Shown: one piece after another, positions 26,474-36,439 of the stretch
Position numbering within the stretch: the stretch's first letter is position 1
How the letters are laid out: each line of letters opens with the position of its first letter
Source of the DNA: Spirosoma sordidisoli
GTDB taxonomy: Bacteria > Bacteroidota > Bacteroidia > Cytophagales > Spirosomataceae
DNA length: 64,000 bases
Assembly: GCF_004138325.1 (NCBI RefSeq)
Contig: NZ_SBLB01000006.1
Span: 248,001-312,000, forward strand
Direction: 5' to 3'
The notes under the pieces: model-generated
The model's input: the letters and a program-made list of their open reading frames with translations, nothing else
The model's database searches: none
What the model was told of the DNA's origin: nothing
Translations under genes and position numbers: made by a program

Positions 26474-27070
26474 ATGCTAGCCCATACCGACGACAAAGAT
26501 TTGTGGCAATTATATCGTGAAGGCGATAGGCTGGCATTAGGTGGACTAGCCGAGCGCTACTATCGCGTGTTGAGACACTATGGGCTGAAGTTTATGGTCG
26601 ATGAGGTCGTTGTTGAAGACTGCATACAGGAGCTTTTCTTACAACTCTGGCAAAACCGTCTGCAAATCGGCGACACCGAGTCGGTTAAACATTATCTGCT
26701 CAAAGCACTCCGCAACCACATCATCCAGCATATCAGAACCCAGAAACGGGTGTCGTACGAAGAACTGGACTGGGATACTTCAGTAGCAGAAGAGGCCGAT
26801 TCGGAGTCCTTGCTGATTCATCAGGAATCTCTGAGCCTGCTGACCAAACGTGTTCAGAACCAGTTGGACCTGCTCCCTGCGCGGGAGCGCGAGGTGCTCT
26901 ACCTTCGCTTCTACGAAAATTTATCGGTACCCGAAATTGCTGAGGTCATGCAGGTAAACCGGCAGTCGGTTTCCAATCTTCTCCAGAAAGCGCTTGGCAA
27001 ACTCCGGAAACGCTGGCTCGTACACGCCCTGCTGATTAGTTGGATTTTTTTTCAAAAAAATTTGCTTTGA
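26474..27070 (+). CDS. ECF sigma factor (locus B)
   Basis: 198 residues. Region 2 lies at about 20-90 (LAERYYRVLRHYG, VEDCIQELFLQLWQ) and region 4 at about 135-185 (LDLLPAREREVLYLRFYENLSVPEIAEVMQVNRQSVSNLLQKAL). The hydrophobic C-terminal tail (ALLISWIFFQ) is common in Bacteroidota ECF factors of PUL type. It begins the second sigma-FecR-SusC-SusD array and should activate the polysaccharide locus that follows. It differs clearly from the locus A factor, so cross-talk is not implied. Confidence 0.93.
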   Translation: MLAHTDDKDLWQLYREGDRLALGGLAERYYRVLRHYGLKFMVDEVVVEDCIQELFLQLWQNRLQIGDTESVKHYLLKALRNHIIQHIRTQKRVSYEELDWDTSVAEEADSESLLIHQESLSLLTKRVQNQLDLLPAREREVLYLRFYENLSVPEIAEVMQVNRQSVSNLLQKALGKLRKRWLVHALLISWIFFQKNLL

Positions 27071-27127
27071 GAAGGGTATGAGCGGCCGGACTCTTCGTAC
27101 TATCAAGGAATATAGTAGAATAGTTCA

Positions 27128-28198
27128 ATGAGCCTGCCAACCCAGAACCTGGTAACCTTAGACGACTTTTTGCAGAGCGAGGACTTTCGCGTCTGGATGC
27201 GGGAAAGACGACCCGAGGATCAGCTTCGCTGGAGAACCTGGCTGGCCGAACATCCTGATCGCCAGGAAGTCTACGAACAGGCCGTTGCTACCTTTCTGGT
27301 TTTGCAGGGCACACAGCATACTATTTCCGACAAAGCCGTAAAAGACCGCGTGGAGCAGGTGATTCAGCAGCTGCCGCCCGCAACGGCCACCATCCGGCCG
27401 TTTAGTAACTGGCAGTGGGGTCGGTGGGTAGCTGCGGCTACGGTAGCTGGTCTGATCGGCTGGTGGCAACTGGGCTTCCCCCTATTCGATCCGCTGTCGG
27501 TAGCCAATACCCCGCCCAAACAGGCTACAAAACAGGACGCCTGGAAACTGGTGAAGAACTCGACCGGTCAGGCGCTGGTCGTGATTCTGCCCGACAGCTC
27601 GTCGGTACTGCTGTCTACGGGTAGTCAGCTGCGCTATCGCAAACAGAACAGCGGTTCGGTGCGGGAGGTGTATCTGCAGGGAGAGGGCTTCTTCGAGGTT
27701 ACCAAAAATCCGGCAAAACCCTTTATCGTCTACGCGCCTAACCTAACTACCAAAGTACTGGGAACCAGTTTTCAGGTGCGTGCTTTCAGGCCGGGGGCAG
27801 CTTCCTTCGTAAAGGTAAAAACCGGCCGGGTAACCGTCACGTCTACCTCCTCGCCTACCGAAACGGTTCTGCTCACCGCCAACGAAGAGGCTAACCTCAA
27901 AACCAGCCATGAGCACTTTGTAAAGCACGAAACGCTGTCGGCCGACAATACAGACCGCATCCTCAAACAGCAATTCACCTTCGAGTACACCCCGGTACAT
28001 GAGATCCTGAACCGGCTCGAAGAAAGCTATAACATGCCTATTCAGTACGACCGGGCTGCCCTTAGTAACTGTACGTTTACAGGGCAGCTCAACGACGTAC
28101 CCTTTTTGGAAAAAATACGACTTCTGTGCCTGGCCACTGAATCTACTTTCGACGTGACGGACAACCTGGTAATCATCCATAGTCGCGGTTGTAAATGA
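27128..28198 (+). CDS. FecR-family anti-sigma factor (locus B)
   Basis: 356 residues. The N-terminal cytoplasmic part contains the typical DFLQSEDFRVWM and WLAEHPDRQEVYEQA segments. One membrane helix lies at about 99-114 (WVAAATVAGLIGWWQL). The periplasmic FecR domain (about 140-245) includes LPDSSSVLLSTGSQLRYRK and VLGTSFQVRAF. The end is a DUF4974-like domain (FEYTPVHEILNRLEESYNM). It should restrain the sigma factor encoded 57 bases upstream and take its cue from the STN domain of the SusC at 28374. Confidence 0.93.
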   Translation: MSLPTQNLVTLDDFLQSEDFRVWMRERRPEDQLRWRTWLAEHPDRQEVYEQAVATFLVLQGTQHTISDKAVKDRVEQVIQQLPPATATIRPFSNWQWGRWVAAATVAGLIGWWQLGFPLFDPLSVANTPPKQATKQDAWKLVKNSTGQALVVILPDSSSVLLSTGSQLRYRKQNSGSVREVYLQGEGFFEVTKNPAKPFIVYAPNLTTKVLGTSFQVRAFRPGAASFVKVKTGRVTVTSTSSPTETVLLTANEEANLKTSHEHFVKHETLSADNTDRILKQQFTFEYTPVHEILNRLEESYNMPIQYDRAALSNCTFTGQLNDVPFLEKIRLLCLATESTFDVTDNLVIIHSRGCK

Positions 28199-28296
28199 TT
28201 AATTCATTCACCCTTAATTAGCCCGAAACCAATGCAATAAATCTATCTATCACCTCACAGGGTGGTGGTATTCAGATACTTCCACTCCCTGTTGAT

Positions 28297-28319
28297 AAAT
28301 GTGTAAAAAAGACACATTT
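28297..28319. promoter_or_regulatory. Inverted repeat upstream of locus B susC
   Basis: AAATGTGT-AAAAAAG-ACACATTT is a perfect 8-base inverted repeat in the 175-base gap between fecR and susC, ending 54 bases before the susC start. A site for a regulator or a leader hairpin controlling the abundant susCD transcript are both possible. Confidence 0.4.
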
Positions 28320-28373
28320 CAACGCCTTCCAGGGCATTTTCATCTCATGCGACAACTTTAAAAGCACAAAAAC

Positions 28374-31300
28374 ATGCATAACTGGTTGAACAGCCGCCAG
28401 GGTTGGGTCAGGCTAATGAAAGTTTCGAGCCTGCAAATTCTGCTGGCGCTTACTATTGTCAACATAAGCTTCGCGGTCAAAGGCAAAGCACAGGAAATTC
28501 TGAACCGGCGCGTTACCCTGAGCATCCAGAACCAGGATGTGGAAGAGGTAATCCGGCGAATCCAGGAACAGACAAAAATCCAGTTTCTGTTTAGCCGGGA
28601 AGTGATTCAGTCGAAACGCAAACTGAGCTACCAGGCCAAGAATGAACAGCTCCAGCAGGTACTGAACCGCTTGCTGACTCCGCTCAATTTAAGTTACGAG
28701 GTGGCCGGTCAGCAGATCGTTATCAAGCGAATCGCGACCGCACCCGTTCTTCCCCAGAACGCCCCCCGCGAATCCTCGATGGAAACCAGTCAGGATATAC
28801 AGATCACGGGCCGGGTTATTGACGAAAAAGGCGAAGGGCTGCCCGGCGTCAACATCCAGATCAAATCGACAACGCGCGGTACTACCACCGACGAACGTGG
28901 TAATTACCGGCTGGCCGTTCCGGATGCCAACGCCGTGCTGGTATTCTCGCTGGTGGGCTTCACCGCCCGGGAGGTTACCGTTGGCTCACAGAACGCCATC
29001 AACGTTACGATGGCGCCTGATGACAAAACGCTGGATGAGGTGGTAGTCGTCGGCTACGGTACGCAGCGCAAGCGCGACGTGACGGGCTCCGTTGTTTCGG
29101 TCAATGAAGCGACGCTGAAAGAAGTACCGGCTCCCAACCTGATCAACCAGCTGAAAGGTCGTGCTGCCGGGGTAACCATCGTCAGCAACGGCTCCACGCC
29201 CGGTAGCCAGGGATCTATTCGTATCCGTGGTAACCGCACGCTAACCAGCGGTCAGGCATCGGCAAGTGATGGCGCCGACGGCCCGCTGGTGGTGGTAGAC
29301 GGTATACCGTTCGGTGGTCTGAACGACATCAACCCCGATGACATCGCCAATCTGGAAATCCTGAAAGATACCTCTGCCACGGCTATTTATGGATCACGGG
29401 GTGCGGGTGGCGTTATTCTGGTTACCACCAAGCGGGGTAAAATCGGGAAACCGGTTTTCAGCTACGATGGCTACCACGGCGTAACGACCATCATGGACAA
29501 GTACAACGTCATGAACGGGCAGGAGTACGCCCAGTTCAAACAGGATGCAACCAAATACAACCGCACGGCTCCGGGCACCACAGCCTACCCGCTGACGATC
29601 AAGGAGCAGGAAGCGCTGGCGGCCGGCGTTTCGACCGACTGGCAGGATTTGATTTATAAGCCCGGTTTCAACACCAACCACCAGCTGGGTATGCAGGGCG
29701 GTACTGACAACACCCAGTACTCACTGGGCCTGGGTTATTTCAACGAGACGGGTATTATTCCCAGCCAGAAATTTGAACGCTATACCATCCGGGCCACCAT
29801 CGATCAGCGGCTTGGAAAAAGCATCAAGATCGGTTTGAATACCCTCAATACGCTTACCTACACCAACACACCGGGTGGGGGTGGCGTGCCGGGTGGCTTG
29901 GTTCGGTTAACTCCGCTGGCCTCTCCCTATAATGCGGATGGCACCGTAAACCTGTTCCCTTCGGAAGGGTCCATCGATGCGGCCAACATAAATCCGCTGA
30001 CGATCATCACGAAACGAGATGCCTATCTGGGGCGTACCCGGTCGTTGAGAACGTTCAACAGTCTGTATGGCGAGGTAAACATCCTGCCCGGTCTGCGGTA
30101 CCGGTTCAATGCCGGTCTGAACTTTAGCCAGTCCAACTATAATGGCTACAATGGCCCGCTTACCTATTTTAACCAGGCTCAGGTTCAGTCGTCGTCCAAC
30201 GCCGAGATCAGCAATACCGAGTTCTGGGATATCAACCTCCAGCACCTGCTGTACTACGACAAAACATTTGGGAAGCACAAACTGGGTGTTACGGGTCTAT
30301 ACGAGATCACCAAAAACCACTCGCTGGGAAGCCGGTTTACGGTAACGGGGGTACCGGCCGATTACATCAAAACGTCGAACTTCTCGCTGGCATCGGGCCA
30401 GCCGGTGGCTAACTCAGACTTTGGTAACAACTTCACCGAAACCGGTTTGCTTTCCTACATGGGTCGGGCCAACTACAGCTACAACGACCGCTACCTGTTA
30501 ACCCTGACCCTGCGTCGCGATGGCTCGTCGACCCTGTCGCCTGCTAACCGGTACTTCAACTACCCGGCCATTGGCGCGGGCTGGAACGTAATCGAGGAAG
30601 GGTTTATGAAATCCATTCCGGCTATCTCGAACCTGAAGCTACGGGGAGGCTGGGGTATCTCCGGCAACCGGAACGTAGGCGCTTACGCCACGCTGGGTGC
30701 CCTGTCGGCGGGTTATTACAACTTCGGCCTGGGTACGGCCGGTCAGCAACTGGCCTATACCGTTACCAGCCTGCCCGCTACCAACCTGGGCTGGCAGTCG
30801 ACATCGCAGGTCGATATCGGGATTGACTTTGGCTTCCTCAACAACCGGATCACCGGTACGGTGGACTGGTATCTCCAGAAGACCAAAGATATTCTACTCT
30901 CTGTGCCGCTGCCGCCGAGCAACGGTGCCGGCTCGACCCTGCAAAACCTGGGCCGCACAGAAGGCCGGGGTTTAGAAACATCGCTGACCTTCGAGATTTT
31001 CAGAAATCCCGGCGGGTTCAACTGGAGTGCCGACGTGATTTACTTCTTCAACCGGGAGAAAATCACCCAGCTCACCACACCAACCGAACTGTCCAATATT
31101 GGCGCCGGCTGGTTTGTGGGCCAACCCCTTTCGGTCATTTATGATTACAAGAAGATTGGCATCTGGCAGACCGCCGATCAGGAAAGCGGCCTGTTGGCCA
31201 GACAAACCGTACCCGTCCAGCGTCCCGGTCAAATCAGGGTTGAAGACGTAAACGGTGATAACCGCATCGACCCGGCCGACCGGCAGATTCTGGGCAATTT

Positions 31301-31874
31301 CCAGCCCAAGTGGGAAGGCGGCATTACGAACCGGTTTAGCTTCAAGAACTTCGACGCGTCTATTGTGACCTTCGCCCGGATGGGCATGAAAGTAGTGGTG
31401 CCGTATCTGACGGGTAACTCGACGGGTTCGGGCGGGTTCGCCTTCTTCAACCAGGGCCGGGTAAACCAGGTTAAAACCGATTACTGGACGGATACCAACC
31501 CGACCAACGCCTTCCCGGCGCCGGATGCCGGTGGTGCTGTGCAATGGTTTGGATCAACGCTGGGCTATTACGACGGGTCGTTCGTTAAAATCAGAAGTAT
31601 CAACCTGGGCTACACCTTCACCAGCCAGTTGCTCAAAAAGGTGGGTGCCAGTTCGGCCCGGCTTTACATAAACGCCACCAACCCGCTTATCCTGTATTCG
31701 CCCCTGGTTCGTGATAATCTGGCTATCGATCCGGAAGGGAACGGCTACGCTAGCGGTCAGACAACGCTGAATGACCAGGCGGGAAACCGGGCAACGCCGG
31801 AGCGCCAGATTTCGGTAAACCTCAACAACCCGCCGGTTCGCCAATTTACGGCCGGAGTAAACCTTAAATTCTAA
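28374..31874 (+). CDS. SusC/RagA TonB-dependent transporter with STN domain (locus B)
   Basis: 1166 residues. After the signal peptide (up to about residue 39) comes an STN domain (about 45-115: VTLSIQNQDVEEVIRRIQEQ, FLFSREVI), a carboxypeptidase-regulatory-like domain (ITGRVIDEKGEGLPGVNIQ), the plug (EVVVVGYGTQRKRDVTGSV; VVVDGIPFGG) and the beta-barrel. It should import oligosaccharides released from the locus's polysaccharide target, and its STN domain should report uptake to the FecR/sigma pair upstream. The SusD partner starts 14 bases later. Confidence 0.95.
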   Translation: MHNWLNSRQGWVRLMKVSSLQILLALTIVNISFAVKGKAQEILNRRVTLSIQNQDVEEVIRRIQEQTKIQFLFSREVIQSKRKLSYQAKNEQLQQVLNRLLTPLNLSYEVAGQQIVIKRIATAPVLPQNAPRESSMETSQDIQITGRVIDEKGEGLPGVNIQIKSTTRGTTTDERGNYRLAVPDANAVLVFSLVGFTAREVTVGSQNAINVTMAPDDKTLDEVVVVGYGTQRKRDVTGSVVSVNEATLKEVPAPNLINQLKGRAAGVTIVSNGSTPGSQGSIRIRGNRTLTSGQASASDGADGPLVVVDGIPFGGLNDINPDDIANLEILKDTSATAIYGSRGAGGVILVTTKRGKIGKPVFSYDGYHGVTTIMDKYNVMNGQEYAQFKQDATKYNRTAPGTTAYPLTIKEQEALAAGVSTDWQDLIYKPGFNTNHQLGMQGGTDNTQYSLGLGYFNETGIIPSQKFERYTIRATIDQRLGKSIKIGLNTLNTLTYTNTPGGGGVPGGLVRLTPLASPYNADGTVNLFPSEGSIDAANINPLTIITKRDAYLGRTRSLRTFNSLYGEVNILPGLRYRFNAGLNFSQSNYNGYNGPLTYFNQAQVQSSSNAEISNTEFWDINLQHLLYYDKTFGKHKLGVTGLYEITKNHSLGSRFTVTGVPADYIKTSNFSLASGQPVANSDFGNNFTETGLLSYMGRANYSYNDRYLLTLTLRRDGSSTLSPANRYFNYPAIGAGWNVIEEGFMKSIPAISNLKLRGGWGISGNRNVGAYATLGALSAGYYNFGLGTAGQQLAYTVTSLPATNLGWQSTSQVDIGIDFGFLNNRITGTVDWYLQKTKDILLSVPLPPSNGAGSTLQNLGRTEGRGLETSLTFEIFRNPGGFNWSADVIYFFNREKITQLTTPTELSNIGAGWFVGQPLSVIYDYKKIGIWQTADQESGLLARQTVPVQRPGQIRVEDVNGDNRIDPADRQILGNFQPKWEGGITNRFSFKNFDASIVTFARMGMKVVVPYLTGNSTGSGGFAFFNQGRVNQVKTDYWTDTNPTNAFPAPDAGGAVQWFGSTLGYYDGSFVKIRSINLGYTFTSQLLKKVGASSARLYINATNPLILYSPLVRDNLAIDPEGNGYASGQTTLNDQAGNRATPERQISVNLNNPPVRQFTAGVNLKF

Positions 31875-31888
31875 TCATTGACACTCCT

Positions 31889-33703
31889 ATGAAATCGATA
31901 AAAGTTGGGGCCCTGCTTGGCCTTATGGCTTTATTAAGTACAGGGTGCGAAGAGATTCTGGAAGAGAATCCGCAGTCGCAAATTGTTCCTTCTTACTTCA
32001 ACAGCCCTTCGGGGGTGCTGGGTGGTATTGCCGGTGTCTACAACGACATTCGGGGACAGTGGGGTACCGAAGGGTTTACCGTTGAGATGCAGGCCGGCAC
32101 CGATGATTTTTTGCAGGGCGCCAGCTCGGGCGGGGGACCTGCCTACACCTACAACGGTCTGAACGGGAGTAACTTCGGCTCGGCCTGGGGCGTGGCTTTT
32201 CAGGATATCAACACGCTGAACGGCGTATTGCAGTACGGTGCTACCATCGATTTGCCGGAAGCCACCCGCCGTCAGTATCTGGCCCAGGCCAAGTTTCTAC
32301 GCGGATTCTGGTATTTCTATCTGGTACAGACCTGGGGCGATGTGCCGCTCAGCACCACCTTTATTACGGTGCCTTCGCAGGCCGCTTCCCGTCAGCCAGC
32401 CGCCGACGTGTACGCTCAGATCATCAAAGACCTGACCGAAGCGGCTGCCGACCTGCCCAACACACCAACGGCGCCGTTCCTGGGTAAAGCCGCCACCAAA
32501 CCCGTAGCGCAGCTGCTGCTGGCCAAAGTGTACCTGACTCGCGGCTGGCTCAACAATACGGCGGCCGACTTCACCCAGGCGGCTACCATCTGCGCCGATA
32601 TCATTGCCAACAAAGCCACCTACGGGCTCGACCTGTGGGCCGATTATGGCGATGCCTTCGTGCCGGCCAACGACTACGGCAAAGAAACCATGTTTGTGAG
32701 CGATCACGTGCTCGACCCGAAGTTTGGGTACTATCAGGTAGGCGCGGGTGCCAGTGGCGGTGCCGCCCAAAACCTGACGCCCTGGTTCACAACCTGGAAC
32801 TACCCCAACAACAGCGGTGTCAACTCGTTCGTCAATGCCGCCGGTACGCTGGTCAACAGCGGCACCTCCGGTATGATCCGCGACTCCCAGTACGGCCGTC
32901 CCTACGTTCGGATGCGGCCCAACACCGACAGGCTGAAAACGGGGCCCAACACGGGTAAGAGCTATTTTCTCGATCAGGCCTTCACGAACCGGAACATCGA
33001 TACCCGCTTTGCCAATTCGTTCACGACGGTCTACATCGCCAACACGTCGGTTACCAACACCCCTACAGCCGCCAACAACAGACGGGGTATTGGGTATACA
33101 ACCGTGGTTGGCGCCGATACGGCCGTGTGGCTGCCCGATTTTGAAGTGGCGGGTGCTCCCCAGTTTGTCGGCACCAGACCCTTCAAAGGCATTGTTGTAC
33201 CGCCCAGCCTGTGGAACAATGGTATCTTCCCGGCGCTGAAGAAGTTTATGGACCCCAGCCGGGGCGCTAACTTCAACGACCCCTCAACCCGTCCTGTTGT
33301 TTTGTACCGCTTTTCGGATGTCTACCTGACGGGGGCCGAAGCCTACCTTAAAGCCAATGACCCGACCCGGGCGGCCGCTTTGATCAACGTAGTACGGCAG
33401 CGGGCGGCCTTTAAAAAGACCAACACAGCCGCCCAGAACGCAGCCGCAGCCACGGCCCTGACCATCACCCCCGCTGACGTAACGGTCGATTTCATCCTGG
33501 ATGAACGCAGCCGGGAGTTCTTCGGCGAATGGCAACGGTGGCATGATCTGGTCCGGACACGTTCGCTGGTACGCCGGGTGCAGGCCTGGAACCCCGAAGC
33601 GGCTGCCAACATCAAGGACTACCATATGCTTCGGCCAATTCCCCAGACACAGATAGACCGGGTTGTTGAAGGACCTAAATTCCCGCAAAACCCTGGCTAC
33701 TAA
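31889..33703 (+). CDS. SusD/RagB-family lipoprotein (locus B)
   Basis: 604 residues. The signal ends in LLSTGC (Cys20), the lipid-anchored cysteine. SusD hallmarks: QAKFLRGFWYFYLVQTWGDVPLS near residue 140, a TPR-like VAQLLLAKVYLTRGWL segment, FSDVYLTGAEAYLKANDP, DERSREFFGEWQRWHDLVRT and the terminal PIPQTQIDRV...NPGY. It would bind oligosaccharides at the surface and pass them to SusC. It is about 100 residues longer than the locus A SusD, in line with a larger ligand. A terminator follows. Confidence 0.95.
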   Translation: MKSIKVGALLGLMALLSTGCEEILEENPQSQIVPSYFNSPSGVLGGIAGVYNDIRGQWGTEGFTVEMQAGTDDFLQGASSGGGPAYTYNGLNGSNFGSAWGVAFQDINTLNGVLQYGATIDLPEATRRQYLAQAKFLRGFWYFYLVQTWGDVPLSTTFITVPSQAASRQPAADVYAQIIKDLTEAAADLPNTPTAPFLGKAATKPVAQLLLAKVYLTRGWLNNTAADFTQAATICADIIANKATYGLDLWADYGDAFVPANDYGKETMFVSDHVLDPKFGYYQVGAGASGGAAQNLTPWFTTWNYPNNSGVNSFVNAAGTLVNSGTSGMIRDSQYGRPYVRMRPNTDRLKTGPNTGKSYFLDQAFTNRNIDTRFANSFTTVYIANTSVTNTPTAANNRRGIGYTTVVGADTAVWLPDFEVAGAPQFVGTRPFKGIVVPPSLWNNGIFPALKKFMDPSRGANFNDPSTRPVVLYRFSDVYLTGAEAYLKANDPTRAAALINVVRQRAAFKKTNTAAQNAAAATALTITPADVTVDFILDERSREFFGEWQRWHDLVRTRSLVRRVQAWNPEAAANIKDYHMLRPIPQTQIDRVVEGPKFPQNPGY

Positions 33704-33727
33704 ATTTTTATAAGTAGCAGTAGTATC

Positions 33728-33768
33728 AGATGGAAGAGGCTATTTTAGTCCTCTTTCATCTTGTTTTT
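33728..33768 (+). terminator. Intrinsic terminator after locus B susD
   Basis: A 12-base stem (AGATGGAAGAGG with CCTCTTTCATCT, one G-U pair) and a 10-base loop, followed by TGTTTTT. This is the clearest intrinsic terminator in the window. It separates susCD from the enzyme genes, which have their own promoter just downstream. Confidence 0.75.
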
Positions 33769-33774
33769 GGGTAG

Positions 33775-33803
33775 TTGGTCTGTCGTTTTTGCTGGTAACT
33801 TTG
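33775..33803 (+). promoter_or_regulatory. Promoter of the enzyme operon
   Basis: TTG (33775-33777), an 18-base spacer and TAACTTTG (33796-33803) give a full Bacteroidota promoter, with the same -7 octamer and spacing as at 2626-2654. Transcription should start near 33811, about 57 bases before the GH95 ATG. Confidence 0.65.
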
Positions 33804-33867
33804 GCAGGCCGCATACCATCCGTTCGCCATCGAGGCCATCGAATCTACCCCTTTTAGTGCGTTTTAG

Positions 33868-36333
33868 ATGAGACACTTTCTTTGCTTGCTTCTGCTGGCC
33901 CTACCGATCCAGGTCTTTTCGCAGACCAATTCAGCGCTGAAACTCTGGTACAACAAGCCGTCGGGCCAGACCTGGGAAAATGCCTTACCAGTCGGTAATG
34001 GCCGTCTGGGCGCTATGGTTTATGGCAACGTAACCCGGGAAACCATACAACTCAATGAGCACACGGTCTGGAGCGGAAGCCCCAACCGCAACGACAATCC
34101 GGATGCGCTGACGGCTCTGCCAGAGGTTCGTCGGTTGATCTTCGAAGGGAAACAGAAAGAAGCGGAACAACTGGCTAACAAGGCGATGATTACCAAAAAG
34201 TCGCACGGACAAATGTTTCAGCCGGTTGGTAATCTGCACCTTACCTTCAACGGACACGAAAACTTCACTAATTACTACCGGGATCTGGATATAGCCCGAG
34301 CCGTTGCCAGCACATCGTATACGGTAAATGGGGTAACCTACACCCGCGAAGTGCTGGCTTCGTTCCCCGATCAGGTACTTGTTATGCGGCTGACCGCCAG
34401 CCAACCGGGCCGGCTGTCGTTTTCCGCTTCTTACTCCACTCCTCAAGTTAACGCGAAGGTTACCGTTAACGCAGCCCGCGACCTGACCATTACCGGCGTC
34501 ACATCGGATCACGATGGGGTCAAAGGTATGGTCAGGTTCAAAGGCATTGCCCGGATAAAAACCGAAGGCGGCTCGCTCGCAACCACCGACACCTCCCTCA
34601 TGGTGCAGGGCGCCAATGCTGCCACCATTTATCTGTCAGTAGCCACCAACTTCAACAACTACAAAGACCTCAGTGGCGACGAAAACGCCCGGGCAGAAAC
34701 GTACCTCAACAAAGCCTATCCCAAACCCTACGCGGCTATTCTGACCCCACACGTGGCCGCGTACCAAAAATACTTCAACCGCGTGGGGCTGGACCTTGGC
34801 TCAACCGAAGCCGCCACTCTGCCAACCGACGAACGACTAACGAATTTCCGATCAGTCAATGACCCCCAACTCGTCACGCTCTATTACCAATACGGCCGTT
34901 ACCTGCTGATTTCGTCGTCGCAGCCTACGGGTCAGCCCGCTAACCTGCAAGGCATCTGGAACAACAGGATGCGGCCCCCCTGGGACAGCAAGTACACCAT
35001 CAACATCAACGCCCAGATGAACTACTGGCCCGCCGAGAAAACCAACCTGGCCGAGTTGCACGAGCCGTTTTTACGGATGGTACGCGACCTGTCGGAGACC
35101 GGTCAGGAAACGGCGCGGGTCATGTACGGCGCCCGCGGCTGGATGGCTCACCACAACACCGACATCTGGCGGGCAACGGGTGCCATAGACGGAGCCTTCT
35201 GGGGTATGTGGGTGGCCGGTGGCGGCTGGACGAGTCAACACCTCTGGGAGCATTACCTCTACAATGGCGACAAAGCTTATCTGGCCACGGTTTACCCGAT
35301 CCTGAAAGGAGCCGCCACATTTTATGTGGACTTTCTGGTGGAGCATCCGAAATACCACTGGCTGGTCGTAAATCCCGGCAGTTCGCCGGAAAACGCACCG
35401 CAGGCCCATGGTGGCTCATCGCTGGATGCGGGTACGACCATGGATAACCAGATTGCATTCGACGTTTTCACGACCACCATCCGGGCGGCCGAACGGCTGA
35501 AACAGGATGCCGCTTTTGTCGATACGCTGAAGCTGATGCGCAGCAAACTGCCACCCATGCACATCGGCCAGCATGGGCAATTGCAGGAGTGGCTGGAAGA
35601 TATTGACGACCCCAACGACAAACACCGCCATATTTCACATCTGTACGGTTTGTTTCCATCCAATCAGATCTCGGCTTCCCGCACGCCCGGCCTGTACAAT
35701 GCGGCCAAAACAACCCTGATTCATCGGGGCGACGTGTCGACGGGCTGGAGTATGGGCTGGAAAGTGAACTGGTGGGCACGTTTGCAGGACGGTAACCATG
35801 CGTATACGCTGATTCAGAATCAACTGACACCACTTGGCGCTAACAAGGAAGCCGGGGGTGGCGGCACGTACAACAACCTGTTCGACGCGCACCCGCCCTT
35901 TCAGATCGATGGGAACTTTGGCTGTACGTCGGGTATCACCGAAATGCTCATGCAAAGCGCCGACGGAGCCGTTCACCTCCTGCCCGCCCTACCCGACGTA
36001 TGGCCGACCGGTAGCATCAAAGGAATACGGGCAATCGGTGGCTTCGAGGTGGTGAACATGGAGTGGAAAGAAGGCAAGCTGACGAAGCTCGATATAAAGT
36101 CGAACCTGGGTGGTAACCTGCGCGTACGTACGCCCAACGCGCTGAAAGCGGGCAAAGACGTAACGTTAAAACAGGCATCCGGTCCGAATAGCAACCCATT
36201 TTACGCGGTTGAGACCACGCCTACACCCATCATTGCCGCCAATGCTAGCCTGACAGCACCCGTACTGAAAGAAACCATGCTGTATGACATAGCCACTCAG
36301 CCGGGGAAAGTGTATTCACTGGTGGGGCAGTAA
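33868..36333 (+). CDS. GH95 alpha-L-fucosidase/alpha-L-galactosidase
   Basis: 821 residues with a signal peptide (1-19). It opens with the GH95 signature [20 protein letters not shown] and [10 protein letters not shown]. The known catalytic positions can be placed: Asn379 and Asn381 in NINAQMNYW, Glu508 in PGSSPEN, and Asp681 in QIDGNFG. GH95 enzymes invert terminal alpha-1,2-fucose; some Bacteroides homologues instead remove alpha-L-galactose from heteroxylan side chains. Beside GH43, GH39 and CE1 genes, removal of a capping fucose or L-galactose from a substituted xylan or xyloglucan is the likely job. It is the first gene of the enzyme operon. Confidence 0.92.
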   Translation: MRHFLCLLLLALPIQVFSQTNSALKLWYNKPSGQTWENALPVGNGRLGAMVYGNVTRETIQLNEHTVWSGSPNRNDNPDALTALPEVRRLIFEGKQKEAEQLANKAMITKKSHGQMFQPVGNLHLTFNGHENFTNYYRDLDIARAVASTSYTVNGVTYTREVLASFPDQVLVMRLTASQPGRLSFSASYSTPQVNAKVTVNAARDLTITGVTSDHDGVKGMVRFKGIARIKTEGGSLATTDTSLMVQGANAATIYLSVATNFNNYKDLSGDENARAETYLNKAYPKPYAAILTPHVAAYQKYFNRVGLDLGSTEAATLPTDERLTNFRSVNDPQLVTLYYQYGRYLLISSSQPTGQPANLQGIWNNRMRPPWDSKYTININAQMNYWPAEKTNLAELHEPFLRMVRDLSETGQETARVMYGARGWMAHHNTDIWRATGAIDGAFWGMWVAGGGWTSQHLWEHYLYNGDKAYLATVYPILKGAATFYVDFLVEHPKYHWLVVNPGSSPENAPQAHGGSSLDAGTTMDNQIAFDVFTTTIRAAERLKQDAAFVDTLKLMRSKLPPMHIGQHGQLQEWLEDIDDPNDKHRHISHLYGLFPSNQISASRTPGLYNAAKTTLIHRGDVSTGWSMGWKVNWWARLQDGNHAYTLIQNQLTPLGANKEAGGGGTYNNLFDAHPPFQIDGNFGCTSGITEMLMQSADGAVHLLPALPDVWPTGSIKGIRAIGGFEVVNMEWKEGKLTKLDIKSNLGGNLRVRTPNALKAGKDVTLKQASGPNSNPFYAVETTPTPIIAANASLTAPVLKETMLYDIATQPGKVYSLVGQ

Positions 36334-36341
36334 ACTTTTTG

Positions 36342-36394
36342 TTTTTTGTCATTACTTCTGCCGCACCGGCGGACCGGTCGGGATGACAAAAAAA
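36342..36394. repeat. GTCAT/ATGAC intergenic palindrome, copy 1
   Basis: Arms TTTTTTGTCAT (36342-36352) and ATGACAAAAAAA (36383-36394) flank a GC-rich centre with GACCGGTC. It belongs to the same family as 38117-38158 and 60369-60407. A spurious ATG for the next gene lies in the right arm. Confidence 0.6.
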
Positions 36395-36439
36395 GCGAAC
36401 GACAAAACAGTCATTAAAAACGTGAAAATCAAATCATTG

